Shown: positions 8,219 through 14,136 of the stretch, one piece after another
Position numbering within the stretch: position 1 is the first letter of the stretch
How the letters are laid out: the number at the start of each line of letters is the position of its first letter
Origin: an uncultured Clostridia bacterium
Lineage (GTDB): Bacteria > Bacillota > Clostridia > Lachnospirales > Anaerotignaceae
Assembly (NCBI GenBank): GCA_910583755.1
Contig: CAJTZO010000014.1
Coordinates: 50,346-64,481, forward strand
Reading direction: 5' to 3'
DNA: 14,136 nucleotides
Program-made: the position numbers and the translations under genes
The notes under the pieces: generated by a model
The model's database searches: none
What the model saw: only the letters and a program-made list of their open reading frames with translations
Told to the model about the DNA's origin: nothing

Positions 8219-8874
8219 TCTAGTTCTCCTCCTTTTGCTGCAATATCTGAAAGGAACTTTTCTGCAAGAGCTTTTGTTTCTTCATCCAGAAGGGGTAAGC
8301 CCATTTTAGAAAGTACTTCCATAACAAAAAAATATTTATGATAAATTTCTTCAACAGTGGCAGGATAAACAGATGGTATCAGCCAAAAATTAATAAGAGG
8401 AAGAAGTTCCGAAAGTTCTTTTGTATACTCCGTTTTGATAGAACCATCTTTTCTTCCTTCTTCTAATAATTCAAACCATAGTGGTGTTAAAACTCGTTTA
8501 TTTGCTTCTACTGCTGCTACTAAAATACGTGGGTCTTTGAGAATAGGAATGGCTTGTAAATTCAAATGGTTGCGTTTGGTATCAGATTGATTAATAAAAA
8601 GCAATTCTTTTACCTTTTGCAAGCCATTTAAATCTGTGCGGTTTTTGATTACTTCAAAAGGATTATTTTCGAAAAACATTTGATTCCCTAAAATATACAT
8701 CATTTCCTCTTTACTTTGAAAGCAGCGATAAAACATTCCTTTTGCCCCACCCACCATTTCCATAATATCCGAAATAGAAGTTTCTTCATATCCTTTCGAA
8801 ATAAATAGTGTTTGTGCAGCATTTAATATTTCTTTTTTCCATTGTTCTGGTGTTTTTTTTACAGGTCTAGTCAA
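8215..8874 (-). CDS. TetR/AcrR-family transcriptional repressor of the efflux operon
   Basis: About 219 residues. The first ~60 form the TetR DNA-binding domain: helices ILNAAQTLFISKG, TSISDIMEMVG and the recognition helix GAKGMFYRCFQSKEEM. The variable C-terminal part is the ligand and dimer domain. No ATG start exists. Two TTG codons are possible: 8880 is only 3 nt from GGAGG, while 8874 is 9 nt away and gives the more natural start MTRPVKKT, so I prefer 8874. It is the first gene of the operon with the MFS exporter and lies directly behind a palindromic operator, so it very probably represses its own promoter until an exporter substrate binds. Confidence 0.92.
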   Translation of the reverse strand: MTRPVKKTPEQWKKEILNAAQTLFISKGYEETSISDIMEMVGGAKGMFYRCFQSKEEMMYILGNQMFFENNPFEVIKNRTDLNGLQKVKELLFINQSDTKRNHLNLQAIPILKDPRILVAAVEANKRVLTPLWFELLEEGRKDGSIKTEYTKELSELLPLINFWLIPSVYPATVEEIYHKYFFVMEVLSKMGLPLLDEETKALAEKFLSDIAAKGGELE

Positions 8875-8891
8875 TTCCAAATTCCTCCTTA

Positions 8892-8918
8892 TAGTTAATG
8901 ACTAGTAGTCAATAACTA
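8892..8918 (-). promoter_or_regulatory. 27-nt palindromic TetR operator
   Basis: Arms TAGTTAATGACTA and TAGTCAATAACTA flank a single central base and are complementary at 12 of 13 positions. The element touches the -10 box, covers the expected transcription start and ends just before the ribosome site of the tetR-like gene. A bound TetR dimer here would block RNA polymerase, so autorepression is the natural reading. Confidence 0.85.
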
Positions 8919-8946
8919 TAATAGCGTAATTTTCTTAATTTGTCAA
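8918..8946 (-). promoter_or_regulatory. Promoter of the tetR-MFS operon
   Basis: Minus strand: a perfect TTGACA at 8941-8946, a 17-nt spacer and TATTAT at 8918-8923. The expected start point falls near 8911, inside the palindromic operator. Confidence 0.88.
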
Positions 8947-8956
8947 GAAATTTGCA

Positions 8957-8990
8957 TAAAAAAACTGCTGACATTAAAAATCAGCAGTTT
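8957..8990 (-). terminator. Intrinsic terminator after the glcT-like gene
   Basis: Perfect 10-bp stem with arms AAACTGCTGA (8962-8971) and TCAGCAGTTT (8981-8990), a 9-nt loop and a T-run on the minus strand (8957-8964). It lies 43 nt after the antiterminator stop codon and only 10 nt ahead of the next operon's -35. Confidence 0.9.
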
Positions 8991-9032
8991 AATTTATCTA
9001 AAAACTATAAAACTTTGTTTCAAAAAAGCGTG

Positions 9033-9863
9033 TTATTCATCTATACTTTTTACTCGTTCAATATGGATTGCAAAATAACTGATTTCAATATTCGGAAAAG
9101 GTTTCTGAATATTTTTTTCAAATTCCTGACAAATTCTTTTTGCTAAATCAAAAGAATCAGAAAAATTTTCTAGTACATAATCTGTCATATCTAAACGAAG
9201 CTTTTCTTCATTGATAACACGTAATATCATAAATTTCATATGGGTTAATAATCGAGTATAAGAAATGGTATCTGCATCCAGTCGTTCCCCTAATGCTTGC
9301 TCAATCGTTTGTACTCCTTCTTGAATCATACGAGCAATATCCATACTTTGCACAACATGTTCTCTGGTCAATGCAGTATGAACATGAAGAGTAATATAAC
9401 CCACTTCATCATCATTGATTTCAATACCAATTTTTTCTTTTAATAATTCTCTACCTTTTTCTGCAACGTGATATTCTTCTTCAAACAATACTTTAATTTC
9501 TTTGGAAAAAGGATTTTTTAATTCAATTCCTTCTTTCATGCGTTTGATAGCAAAAGCCATGTGGTCCGCCAAAGGTAATAAGATGTTACTATCTACTTCT
9601 CCAAATGTTTTTTCTGCTTCTTCTATAATACCACCTGCAATTTCAATAAAAACAGGGGAAATGCTTTTAATGGTATGAATAGAATCTTGTCGTGACTGTT
9701 CTTCTGTAAAAAGATAGGCTTTTGCATTTTCAATTTTTTTAATATTTTGATTTATCTTTTTTCCAAAACCGACCCCTTTACCCAGAAAAATAAACTCTTG
9801 TTTTCTGTCTAAATCCATCACTAAGATACCATTATTATTTAAAACTTTTAAAATTTTAAACAT
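9033..9863 (-). CDS. glcT: BglG/LicT-family transcriptional antiterminator, probably GlcT
   Basis: 276 residues from ATG 9863, which has GGGGGAG directly upstream and gives the family start MFKILKVLNNN; an upstream in-frame ATG (9896) would overlap ptsG and add 11 atypical residues. Residues 1-55 are the RNA-binding co-antiterminator domain (VLNNNGILV, EFIFLGKGVGFGKK). Two PTS regulation domains follow. PRD1 (~65-165) carries His101 in LADHMAF and His160/His162 in TLHVHTAL; PRD2 (~170-276) carries His208 in LLTHMKF and His267 in FAIHIERV. Reversible phosphorylation of such His by PTS proteins sets activity. The protein should bind the RAT in the ptsG leader when glucose is present. It lies 22 nt after ptsG with no visible terminator between. 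The glucose assignment comes from the neighbour. Confidence 0.9.
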   Translation of the reverse strand: MFKILKVLNNNGILVMDLDRKQEFIFLGKGVGFGKKINQNIKKIENAKAYLFTEEQSRQDSIHTIKSISPVFIEIAGGIIEEAEKTFGEVDSNILLPLADHMAFAIKRMKEGIELKNPFSKEIKVLFEEEYHVAEKGRELLKEKIGIEINDDEVGYITLHVHTALTREHVVQSMDIARMIQEGVQTIEQALGERLDADTISYTRLLTHMKFMILRVINEEKLRLDMTDYVLENFSDSFDLAKRICQEFEKNIQKPFPNIEISYFAIHIERVKSIDE

Positions 9864-9885
9864 ACTCCCCCTGCTTCCTTTTTGT

Positions 9886-12024
9886 CTATTGTACAATAAT
9901 CATATCTTCTTTTGCTTGATACTCTGTTTTATTTTGGTTTTTCCAGATAATTTTTTGACCATCTTCTAAATTTGTAAATACCATAGGGATAGCGGTAGAG
10001 GCTGCATTTTCTGCAATATAGTTTAAGTCAACTTCCATCAATTTATCACCTTTTTTCACCCTATCTCCATCTTTTACAAATACAGTAAACCCTTTTCCAT
10101 CTAATTTTACAGTATCAATACCAACATGAAGCAAGATTTCTGTACCTTCGTTTGTCTTTAATCCAATAGCATGCTTTGTAGGGAATACAGTTTCTATCGT
10201 AGCATCAGCTGGAGCATAAATAATATTTCCTTTTGGGAACATTACAATACCATCTCCCATTAGTTTACCTGCAAATGCTTCATCTGGTGCCTCACTAATA
10301 TCTGCCATACGTCCTTCTACATAACTGCTGAACAGTTCTTCTTTTTTGTCTGCTTGTTTCTTTTCCTCTTGTTTTGGTGCTTCTACTGGTGCTATAGTTG
10401 GAAGTGGTGATTCCATATCACTTGCTGGACTTGCTAAATAATCTTCTAAGTTTGATTTAATAACTGTAACTTTTGGACCATAAATTACTTGCACCCCAAG
10501 TCCTTTATGGATAATACCTGCTGCACCAGATTGCTTTAATAATGCATCTTGTACTTTTGAAGAATCAATCACCGTACATCTTAATCTTGTTGCACAGCAA
10601 TCGACATCTGAAATATTTTTCTTTCCACCAAGACCTTGACAAATCAGTTGAGAAACAGCATCCACACCACCTGCTGCTGTACCTGCTGTACTGCCTGCTT
10701 TTGCTGCATTAACATCTGCTCTTGTGTATAATTTTGTTTCAACATCATCATCTTCTCTACCTGGTGTTTTAAAGTTAAATTTTTTAATTAATACAGTAAA
10801 AACAAGGAAATATACAACAAAATAAACAATACCAACAAAAACAACCCATATCCAGTTTGTTTTGGCATTGCCCTGCATAATACCAAACAAGGTTAAGTCG
10901 ATTAAACCACCAGAGAATGTCATACCAACGCCAACTTTAAAAATATGCATAAACATATAAGCACAACCTGCAAAAAAGCAGTGAATTGCATATAAAATAG
11001 GTGCAATAAATAAGAAGGTAAATTCTAAAGGTTCTGTAATACCTGTTAACATAGAAGTTAATGCTGCTGAAAGTAATAACCCTCCTGCAATTTGTTTCTT
11101 TTCTGGTTTTGCTGTTTTATACATTGCAAGTGCTGCACCTGGTAAACCAAATATCATTAATGGGAATTTACCAGCCATAAATCTTGTTGCTTCCACATCA
11201 AAAATAGTTGTGTTAGCACTTGCCAACTGTGCAAAGAAAATATTTTGTGCACCTTCAATTAAATTTCCATCAATGGTTGCTGTACCACCCACTGCTGTCT
11301 GCCAAAATGGTAAATAAAATACATGATGTAAACCGAATGGAATTAATGCTCTTTCCATAATACCATAGATTAATGTTCCTGCATAGCCTGAACTTCTTAC
11401 AACATCACCTACAGCATAAATACCCTGCTGAATAATAGGCCATATATAGAACATAACGATACCAACAATTAAATAAACGATAGAACAAATAATTGGTACA
11501 AATCTTGTGCCACCAAAGAAAGATAATACTTGTGGTAACTCTATTTTATAAAAACGGTTATGAAGTGCTGCAACCCCTAATCCAACAATAATACCACCAA
11601 ATACACCCATTTGCAATGATTCAATACCAACCACAGAACTAATGGAACCATTTGGCAAACTTTCTGCTGCATTTGTTACCGTAAGCATTGCACCAATGGC
11701 AGAATGCATAATAAAGAATGCAATAGCTGCTGCTAATGCTGCAACTTCTTTTTCTTTTTTTGCCATACCAATGGCAACACCCATAGCAAACAAAATTGGT
11801 AAATTTGCAAATACAATATCACCACATTTGTTTAGCACAGATAATATAGCATATAAAAATGTACCTTCCCCTAAAATACCACTTAAGCCGTAAGCTTCAA
11901 TCATATTTGCGTTTGTAAAAGAACCACCAATGCCTAGAAATAAACCTGCAACTGGCAATATGGCGATTGGTAACATAAATGAACGCCCAACTCTCTGTAA
12001 TATACCAAAAATTTTGTCTTTCAT
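9886..12024 (-). CDS. ptsG: PTS glucose-specific permease EIICBA
   Basis: 712 residues, ATG at 12024 behind AAGGAG. The membrane IIC domain spans ~1-420, with ERALIPFGLHHVFYLPFWQ at ~224-242, the TGITEPLEF sugar-site motif at ~327-335, and a KTPGRED end. A linker leads to IIB (~453-530) with the phosphorylated Cys477 in CATRLR. After a charged linker (~535-565) comes IIA (~575-705), with His618 in KHAIG and the phosphorylated His633 in LLHVGIDTVKLDG. It imports glucose and phosphorylates it, taking phosphate from HPr through His633 then Cys477. IIC features favour glucose over N-acetylglucosamine (NagE), which is the main alternative. Expression is controlled by an antitermination leader upstream, and glcT follows. 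Confidence 0.95.
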   Translation of the reverse strand: MKDKIFGILQRVGRSFMLPIAILPVAGLFLGIGGSFTNANMIEAYGLSGILGEGTFLYAILSVLNKCGDIVFANLPILFAMGVAIGMAKKEKEVAALAAAIAFFIMHSAIGAMLTVTNAAESLPNGSISSVVGIESLQMGVFGGIIVGLGVAALHNRFYKIELPQVLSFFGGTRFVPIICSIVYLIVGIVMFYIWPIIQQGIYAVGDVVRSSGYAGTLIYGIMERALIPFGLHHVFYLPFWQTAVGGTATIDGNLIEGAQNIFFAQLASANTTIFDVEATRFMAGKFPLMIFGLPGAALAMYKTAKPEKKQIAGGLLLSAALTSMLTGITEPLEFTFLFIAPILYAIHCFFAGCAYMFMHIFKVGVGMTFSGGLIDLTLFGIMQGNAKTNWIWVVFVGIVYFVVYFLVFTVLIKKFNFKTPGREDDDVETKLYTRADVNAAKAGSTAGTAAGGVDAVSQLICQGLGGKKNISDVDCCATRLRCTVIDSSKVQDALLKQSGAAGIIHKGLGVQVIYGPKVTVIKSNLEDYLASPASDMESPLPTIAPVEAPKQEEKKQADKKEELFSSYVEGRMADISEAPDEAFAGKLMGDGIVMFPKGNIIYAPADATIETVFPTKHAIGLKTNEGTEILLHVGIDTVKLDGKGFTVFVKDGDRVKKGDKLMEVDLNYIAENAASTAIPMVFTNLEDGQKIIWKNQNKTEYQAKEDMIIVQ

Positions 12025-12109
12025 ATCATATCGCTCCTTTTCCTATAAAATAAATAAAAATTTTATAATGCAGAGAAGAAATATACTCTTCTTTTGTGTT
12101 GTGTGTGCC

Positions 12110-12165
12110 TTTTTTGTACTAAAATTTTATCTGGACCTAGGAAAATAAAAAATTAGTACAAAAAA
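12110..12165 (-). repeat. Long imperfect inverted repeat in the ptsG leader
   Basis: Arms 12110-12130 and 12145-12165 are complementary at 19 of 21 positions around a 14-nt loop. On the transcript one arm begins with the U-run of the upstream terminator, so the hairpin can form only after read-through. Its role is not known; mRNA stabilisation or processing is possible. Confidence 0.75.
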
Positions 12166-12207
12166 AGACACTAACACCCAAATAGCACAAAGGTACTTTT
12201 GGATAGT
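12160..12207 (-). terminator. Conditional terminator (attenuator) in the ptsG leader
   Basis: On the minus strand TCCAAA-AGTAC pairs with GTGCT-A-TTTGGG around a CTTT loop, extended by ACTA/TAGT across a bulge. It is followed by GTCTTTTTTTG (T-run 12160-12166). Its 5' arm shares ACTATCC with the RAT, so the two structures exclude each other, as in other BglG-type switches. Confidence 0.85.
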
Positions 12208-12236
12208 TAATGCCTGCTTAAACAGTAACACACTAT
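12201..12236 (-). promoter_or_regulatory. RAT (ribonucleic antiterminator) site for GlcT
   Basis: Minus strand: the segment contains TGTTACTG, then TTTAAGCAGGCA, the hallmark of RAT sites bound by BglG/LicT/SacT/GlcT proteins. Outer arms ATAGT and ACTAT close the hairpin. It starts at about the first transcribed base and overlaps the terminator's 5' arm, so protein binding should prevent terminator folding. Confidence 0.88.
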
Positions 12237-12243
12237 TTATTAT

Positions 12244-12272
12244 AATATAGCATTTTAGATACTATTTGTCAA
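12244..12272 (-). promoter_or_regulatory. ptsG promoter
   Basis: Minus strand: a perfect TTGACA at 12267-12272, a 17-nt spacer ending in TGC (extended -10) and TATATT at 12244-12249. Start predicted near 12237, giving a leader of about 213 nt. A TATAAT at 12239-12244 overlaps but would place the start inside the RAT. Confidence 0.85.
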
Positions 12273-12358
12273 TCCCTTTTTTTATGTTTTACAATATTCT
12301 TTCCCATGATTTTTAAAGCATCCTTCCAAAAATATATAAAATAAATTATCAACACTTT

Positions 12359-12685
12359 TTATAACCAAAATTCATCTTCAAACTTTGGATATTCTTCTAT
12401 TGTTTTTAGGGTTTGTTCTTTTAATGCAATTATATTCTTTTCTAAGCTTTCAGGTAATAAAGAAGCAATATCTTCTAATTCACAGCCTTCTTCTAAAATA
12501 GTAATAATTTTATTATTACATTTTTTCTTTTTTAATTTGCAAATGATGTATGGTGAAAAAAGAAATTTTTCTGCTTCATTCAAAGATAAGTTTTTCCTTA
12601 TTATTGCTTCTAAAACACCAATAATATGAAGTAATAATATTTTTTCTTCTTTTTGGTTAAAAAAAGAGTCTCTAAATTGTATCAA
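12359..12685 (-). CDS. DUF3969-like small protein
   Basis: 108 residues. The start is TTG at 12685, with AGAGGTGAGG directly upstream at proper spacing and no ATG available. The patterns FFNQKEEKILLLHIIGVLEAI, AEKFLFSPYIICKL and EEGCELEDIASLLPE match what I recall of the DUF3969 family, small cytosolic Firmicute proteins of unknown function. No signal peptide or membrane segment. It is isolated: it ends about 87 nt upstream of the ptsG -35 and follows a broken reading frame on the same strand. Some DUF3969 genes lie in toxin/immunity islands, which would fit the 5-7 kb part of the window, but that is inference. Confidence 0.75.
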   Translation of the reverse strand: MIQFRDSFFNQKEEKILLLHIIGVLEAIIRKNLSLNEAEKFLFSPYIICKLKKKKCNNKIITILEEGCELEDIASLLPESLEKNIIALKEQTLKTIEEYPKFEDEFWL

Positions 12686-12787
12686 TATACCTCACCTCTT
12701 TTATGTTTAATTATGCTATGCATTCTTTTCTGCAAATTTTTGAACCATATAGTGGTTTTTCTTACAGAGAGCATATTTCTCTTATGA

Positions 12788-12948
12788 TTATAATAGAGTG
12801 TCCATTAATATACAAATTTTATTTTCCTTATTGAGAATAGGGTCAAATAATAAAGATAATTCATCTTCTTTGTCTTAAGTCAGTCAGTGTCTGTAATTAG
12901 AAAAACATCAATGTCACTAGAATTTTTTATTTCTTCTGCAAAACTCAT
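12788..12948 (-). pseudogene. Possible broken small gene
   Basis: An ATG at 12948 with AGAGGG upstream opens MSFAEEIKNSSDIDVFLITDTD, then stops at TGA (12880-12882). In another frame the sequence continues as DKEDELSLLFDPILNKENK, then a hydrophobic end and a stop at 12788-12790. Both pieces have protein-like character, and a short CTGACTGAC duplication lies at the junction, so a frameshifted gene of ~53 codons is plausible. I recognise no family. It could also be chance. Confidence 0.35.
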
Positions 12949-13475
12949 ACTATCCCTCTTTTCATGACATAAAAAAATAATTGCTGTGAATGTCACATGA
13001 TTTGTCATGATACCGTAATTGTTTATAATCACATAGATGGGTTAAAGATTGCTGTGGGTATCACATGGTTTTCATGACACTTTAACAATAAAAACTTTTC
13101 TCTTTGTTAAATGGTTGCTATTAGCGTCACTGATTTGTTAGAGAGTTGATAAATTTATTGTACCATATCAACTTCATTATTAGTTCAATACCTTTTAATT
13201 TCTTCATCAAAGAATAATTTTTTGTTTTACTGGTTCTTTTTTTGTTTCTATGTCATGTGTTATGGACTGGATTATTTCACAAATATCTATACCGCATGAA
13301 ACTTATATTTGTGGTGAATTGTTACTATTCTGTCATTTTTAAGCTCTAAAAATTGGAAAAGAGAAGGAAGCGTTAAGATAGATAAGAAGGAATATTCGAA
13401 TTATATTAATCAAGCTTTTTGTCTTGGTGGCATAAAAAACTTTTTTAATTTTCTGAATCAACATCACATATTGTA
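12949..13475. other. Gene-poor stretch, possibly decayed DNA
   Basis: No intact gene is supported. It holds the three diverged repeats at 12980-13146. Further on, a plus-strand frame ending at 13479 (SKNWKREGSVKIDKKEYSNY, then ~22 more residues) has no start or ribosome site and may be a gene remnant. The remaining sequence has frequent stops in all frames I followed. Confidence 0.45.
12980..13146. repeat. Three diverged 33-34 nt repeats at 66-68 nt pitch
   Basis: Units at 12980-13013, 13048-13080 and 13114-13146. The first two share ATTGCTGTG, TCACATG and TCATGA (about 27 of 34 positions); the third keeps TTGCT, GTCAC and TGATTTGT. The 33-34 nt intervening segments are unrelated. The geometry recalls a CRISPR array but the repeats are too diverged to call one. 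Confidence 0.5.
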
Positions 13476-13505
13476 TTGACAAAAAACAACAAAATAATAC
13501 ATAAT
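13476..13505 (+). promoter_or_regulatory. Possible promoter
   Basis: TTGACA at 13476-13481, an 18-nt spacer and CATAAT at 13500-13505. The TTG of the -35 is also the first possible start of the reading frame that follows, which argues against that TTG being a true start codon. Confidence 0.4.
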
Positions 13506-13763
13506 ATTTATGTAGAGGTATGTTTTACTTACTTGTTACCTTCCCATAAACTGAAAAAACAGTTGGAAGCAGAATCAGAAGAAAAACCGCAAGAAATTAC
13601 CCTTATCTATTTAAAAGAACTTGCAAACGAAAAGGCAAAGCAAAACCTAGCAAACAAAGATATTATTCTCAAAATGATAAAAGAAAAATATGGTACAAAT
13701 AGTCTTGATTCTCTCAAAAAAAGTGACTATATCACAATGGCAGCAGATTTGGATGCATTATAA
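13476..13763 (+). CDS. Hypothetical protein, probably a C-terminal gene fragment
   Basis: Open frame of 95 codons if read from TTG 13476. There is no ATG before residue ~67, no ribosome site ahead of any TTG, and the first TTG coincides with a -35 box. The later part has strong protein character: QEITLIYLKELANEKAKQ is a likely amphipathic helix, then ILKMIKEKYGTNSLDSLKKS and an acidic end. The EKYG...SLKKxDY ending faintly recalls C-termini of phage recombination-type proteins, but I cannot assign it. I read it as the tail of a truncated gene; a short gene with an unusual start is the alternative. Confidence 0.4.
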   Translation: MTKNNKIIHNIYVEVCFTYLLPSHKLKKQLEAESEEKPQEITLIYLKELANEKAKQNLANKDIILKMIKEKYGTNSLDSLKKSDYITMAADLDAL

Positions 13764-13949
13764 TGCATGTGAAACTATCAGCAAATGGTGCCTAAAAATG
13801 GTTAAATTGTTCTATGAAAAATGTGAGATTATTTGCGTGTTAAACAATTTTATGAAAATTTGTATTTAAAAAATTTTTTAATATCAAAATAATATCATAA
13901 ACACTTTCAGCATTCAAATTTTTGAATAAAAATTCATAAGTTTTTTAAA

Positions 13950-14136
13950 TCATTTTTCTTTATTATAACATTTACACTTTTCCTCCAACAACAGAAAGTT
14001 ACAACATCGGACAGCTAAAGAAGAATTTGGTTTATCTAAACACTTTTGGTACAATTTTTGAGCTTTTGACTGTAAAATAAGAGCAATTTTATCATATTTT
14101 AACTGTGTAATACAAAAATCTGGAACAGGAATCATA
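13950..14136 (-). CDS. Hypothetical Cys-containing small protein, possibly cut by the window end
   Basis: 61 residues if the ATG at 14135 is the start. Only one base lies upstream of it, so neither a ribosome site nor a longer N-terminus can be judged. The protein is Lys-rich with six Cys, four of them in RCCNFLLLEEKCKCY near the C-terminus; the spacing does not clearly match a zinc-binding motif. A helical middle (YDKIALILQSKAQKLYQKCL) suggests a real protein. I do not recognise a family. No upstream neighbour is visible. Confidence 0.4.
   Translation of the reverse strand, partial: MIPVPDFCITQLKYDKIALILQSKAQKLYQKCLDKPNSSLAVRCCNFLLLEEKCKCYNKEK

Noticed and set aside
7221..8309. Two plus-strand ORFs opposite the MFS and TetR genes
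   Set aside because: They mirror well-supported genes on the other strand and have no recognisable domains.
8940..9146. 68-codon plus-strand ORF
   Set aside because: It runs through the glcT terminator hairpin and the 3' end of glcT and is Phe/Lys-rich without a domain.
11642..12148. Two plus-strand ORFs opposite the start of ptsG
   Set aside because: Antisense shadows of ptsG and its leader.
12980..13146. Calling the three repeats a CRISPR array
   Set aside because: Repeats are only about 65-80% alike, only three units exist, and there is no cas gene or AT-rich leader with intact repeats.
13250..13350. Transposase remnant on either strand
   Set aside because: Short translated pieces gave no recognisable transposase motif and there are no terminal inverted repeats or target duplications.

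Overview
The window is AT-rich DNA that reads as a low-GC Firmicute, most likely class Clostridia. Supporting signs are strong AGGAGG-type ribosome binding sites, an S-layer-homology (SLH) surface protein, a glucose PTS permease with a BglG-type antiterminator, and several TTG starts. I cannot name the species from sequence alone.

Layout: (1) 1-4528, minus strand: the first ~1509 codons of a very large secreted SLH surface protein. Its 3' end lies beyond position 1, where it runs into a 24-nt tandem repeat. (2) 5034-5609, minus: two small coupled genes, the downstream one DUF7336-like. (3) 6007-6974, plus: a divergent three-gene operon, a CdiI-like immunity protein followed by two stand-alone proteins resembling EF-Tu domain II. 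No toxin gene is visible next to either group, so together they look like an orphan immunity island. (4) 6989-8946, minus: an autoregulated efflux unit made of a TetR repressor and an MFS exporter with ATGA overlap. A textbook promoter has its -10 abutting a 27-nt palindromic operator. (5) 8957-12272, minus: a glucose PTS unit. In order of transcription it has a promoter, a RAT antiterminator site overlapping an intrinsic terminator, a second long hairpin, ptsG (IIC-IIB-IIA), a glcT-like antiterminator gene and a strong terminator. (6) 12359-14136: a gene-poor, apparently decayed stretch. It holds a DUF3969-like gene, a broken small reading frame, three diverged 33-34 nt repeats at 66-68 nt pitch, an ORF with no convincing start, and a reading frame cut by the window end.

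How the parts work together: glucose-responsive GlcT should bind the RAT in the ptsG leader and allow read-through. Because glcT lies downstream of ptsG with no visible terminator between them, the antiterminator is probably made from the transcript it controls. The TetR/MFS unit is a self-contained inducible exporter. The most unusual piece is the immunity-like gene in an operon with two EF-Tu domain-II-like barrels, divergent from another putative immunity pair.
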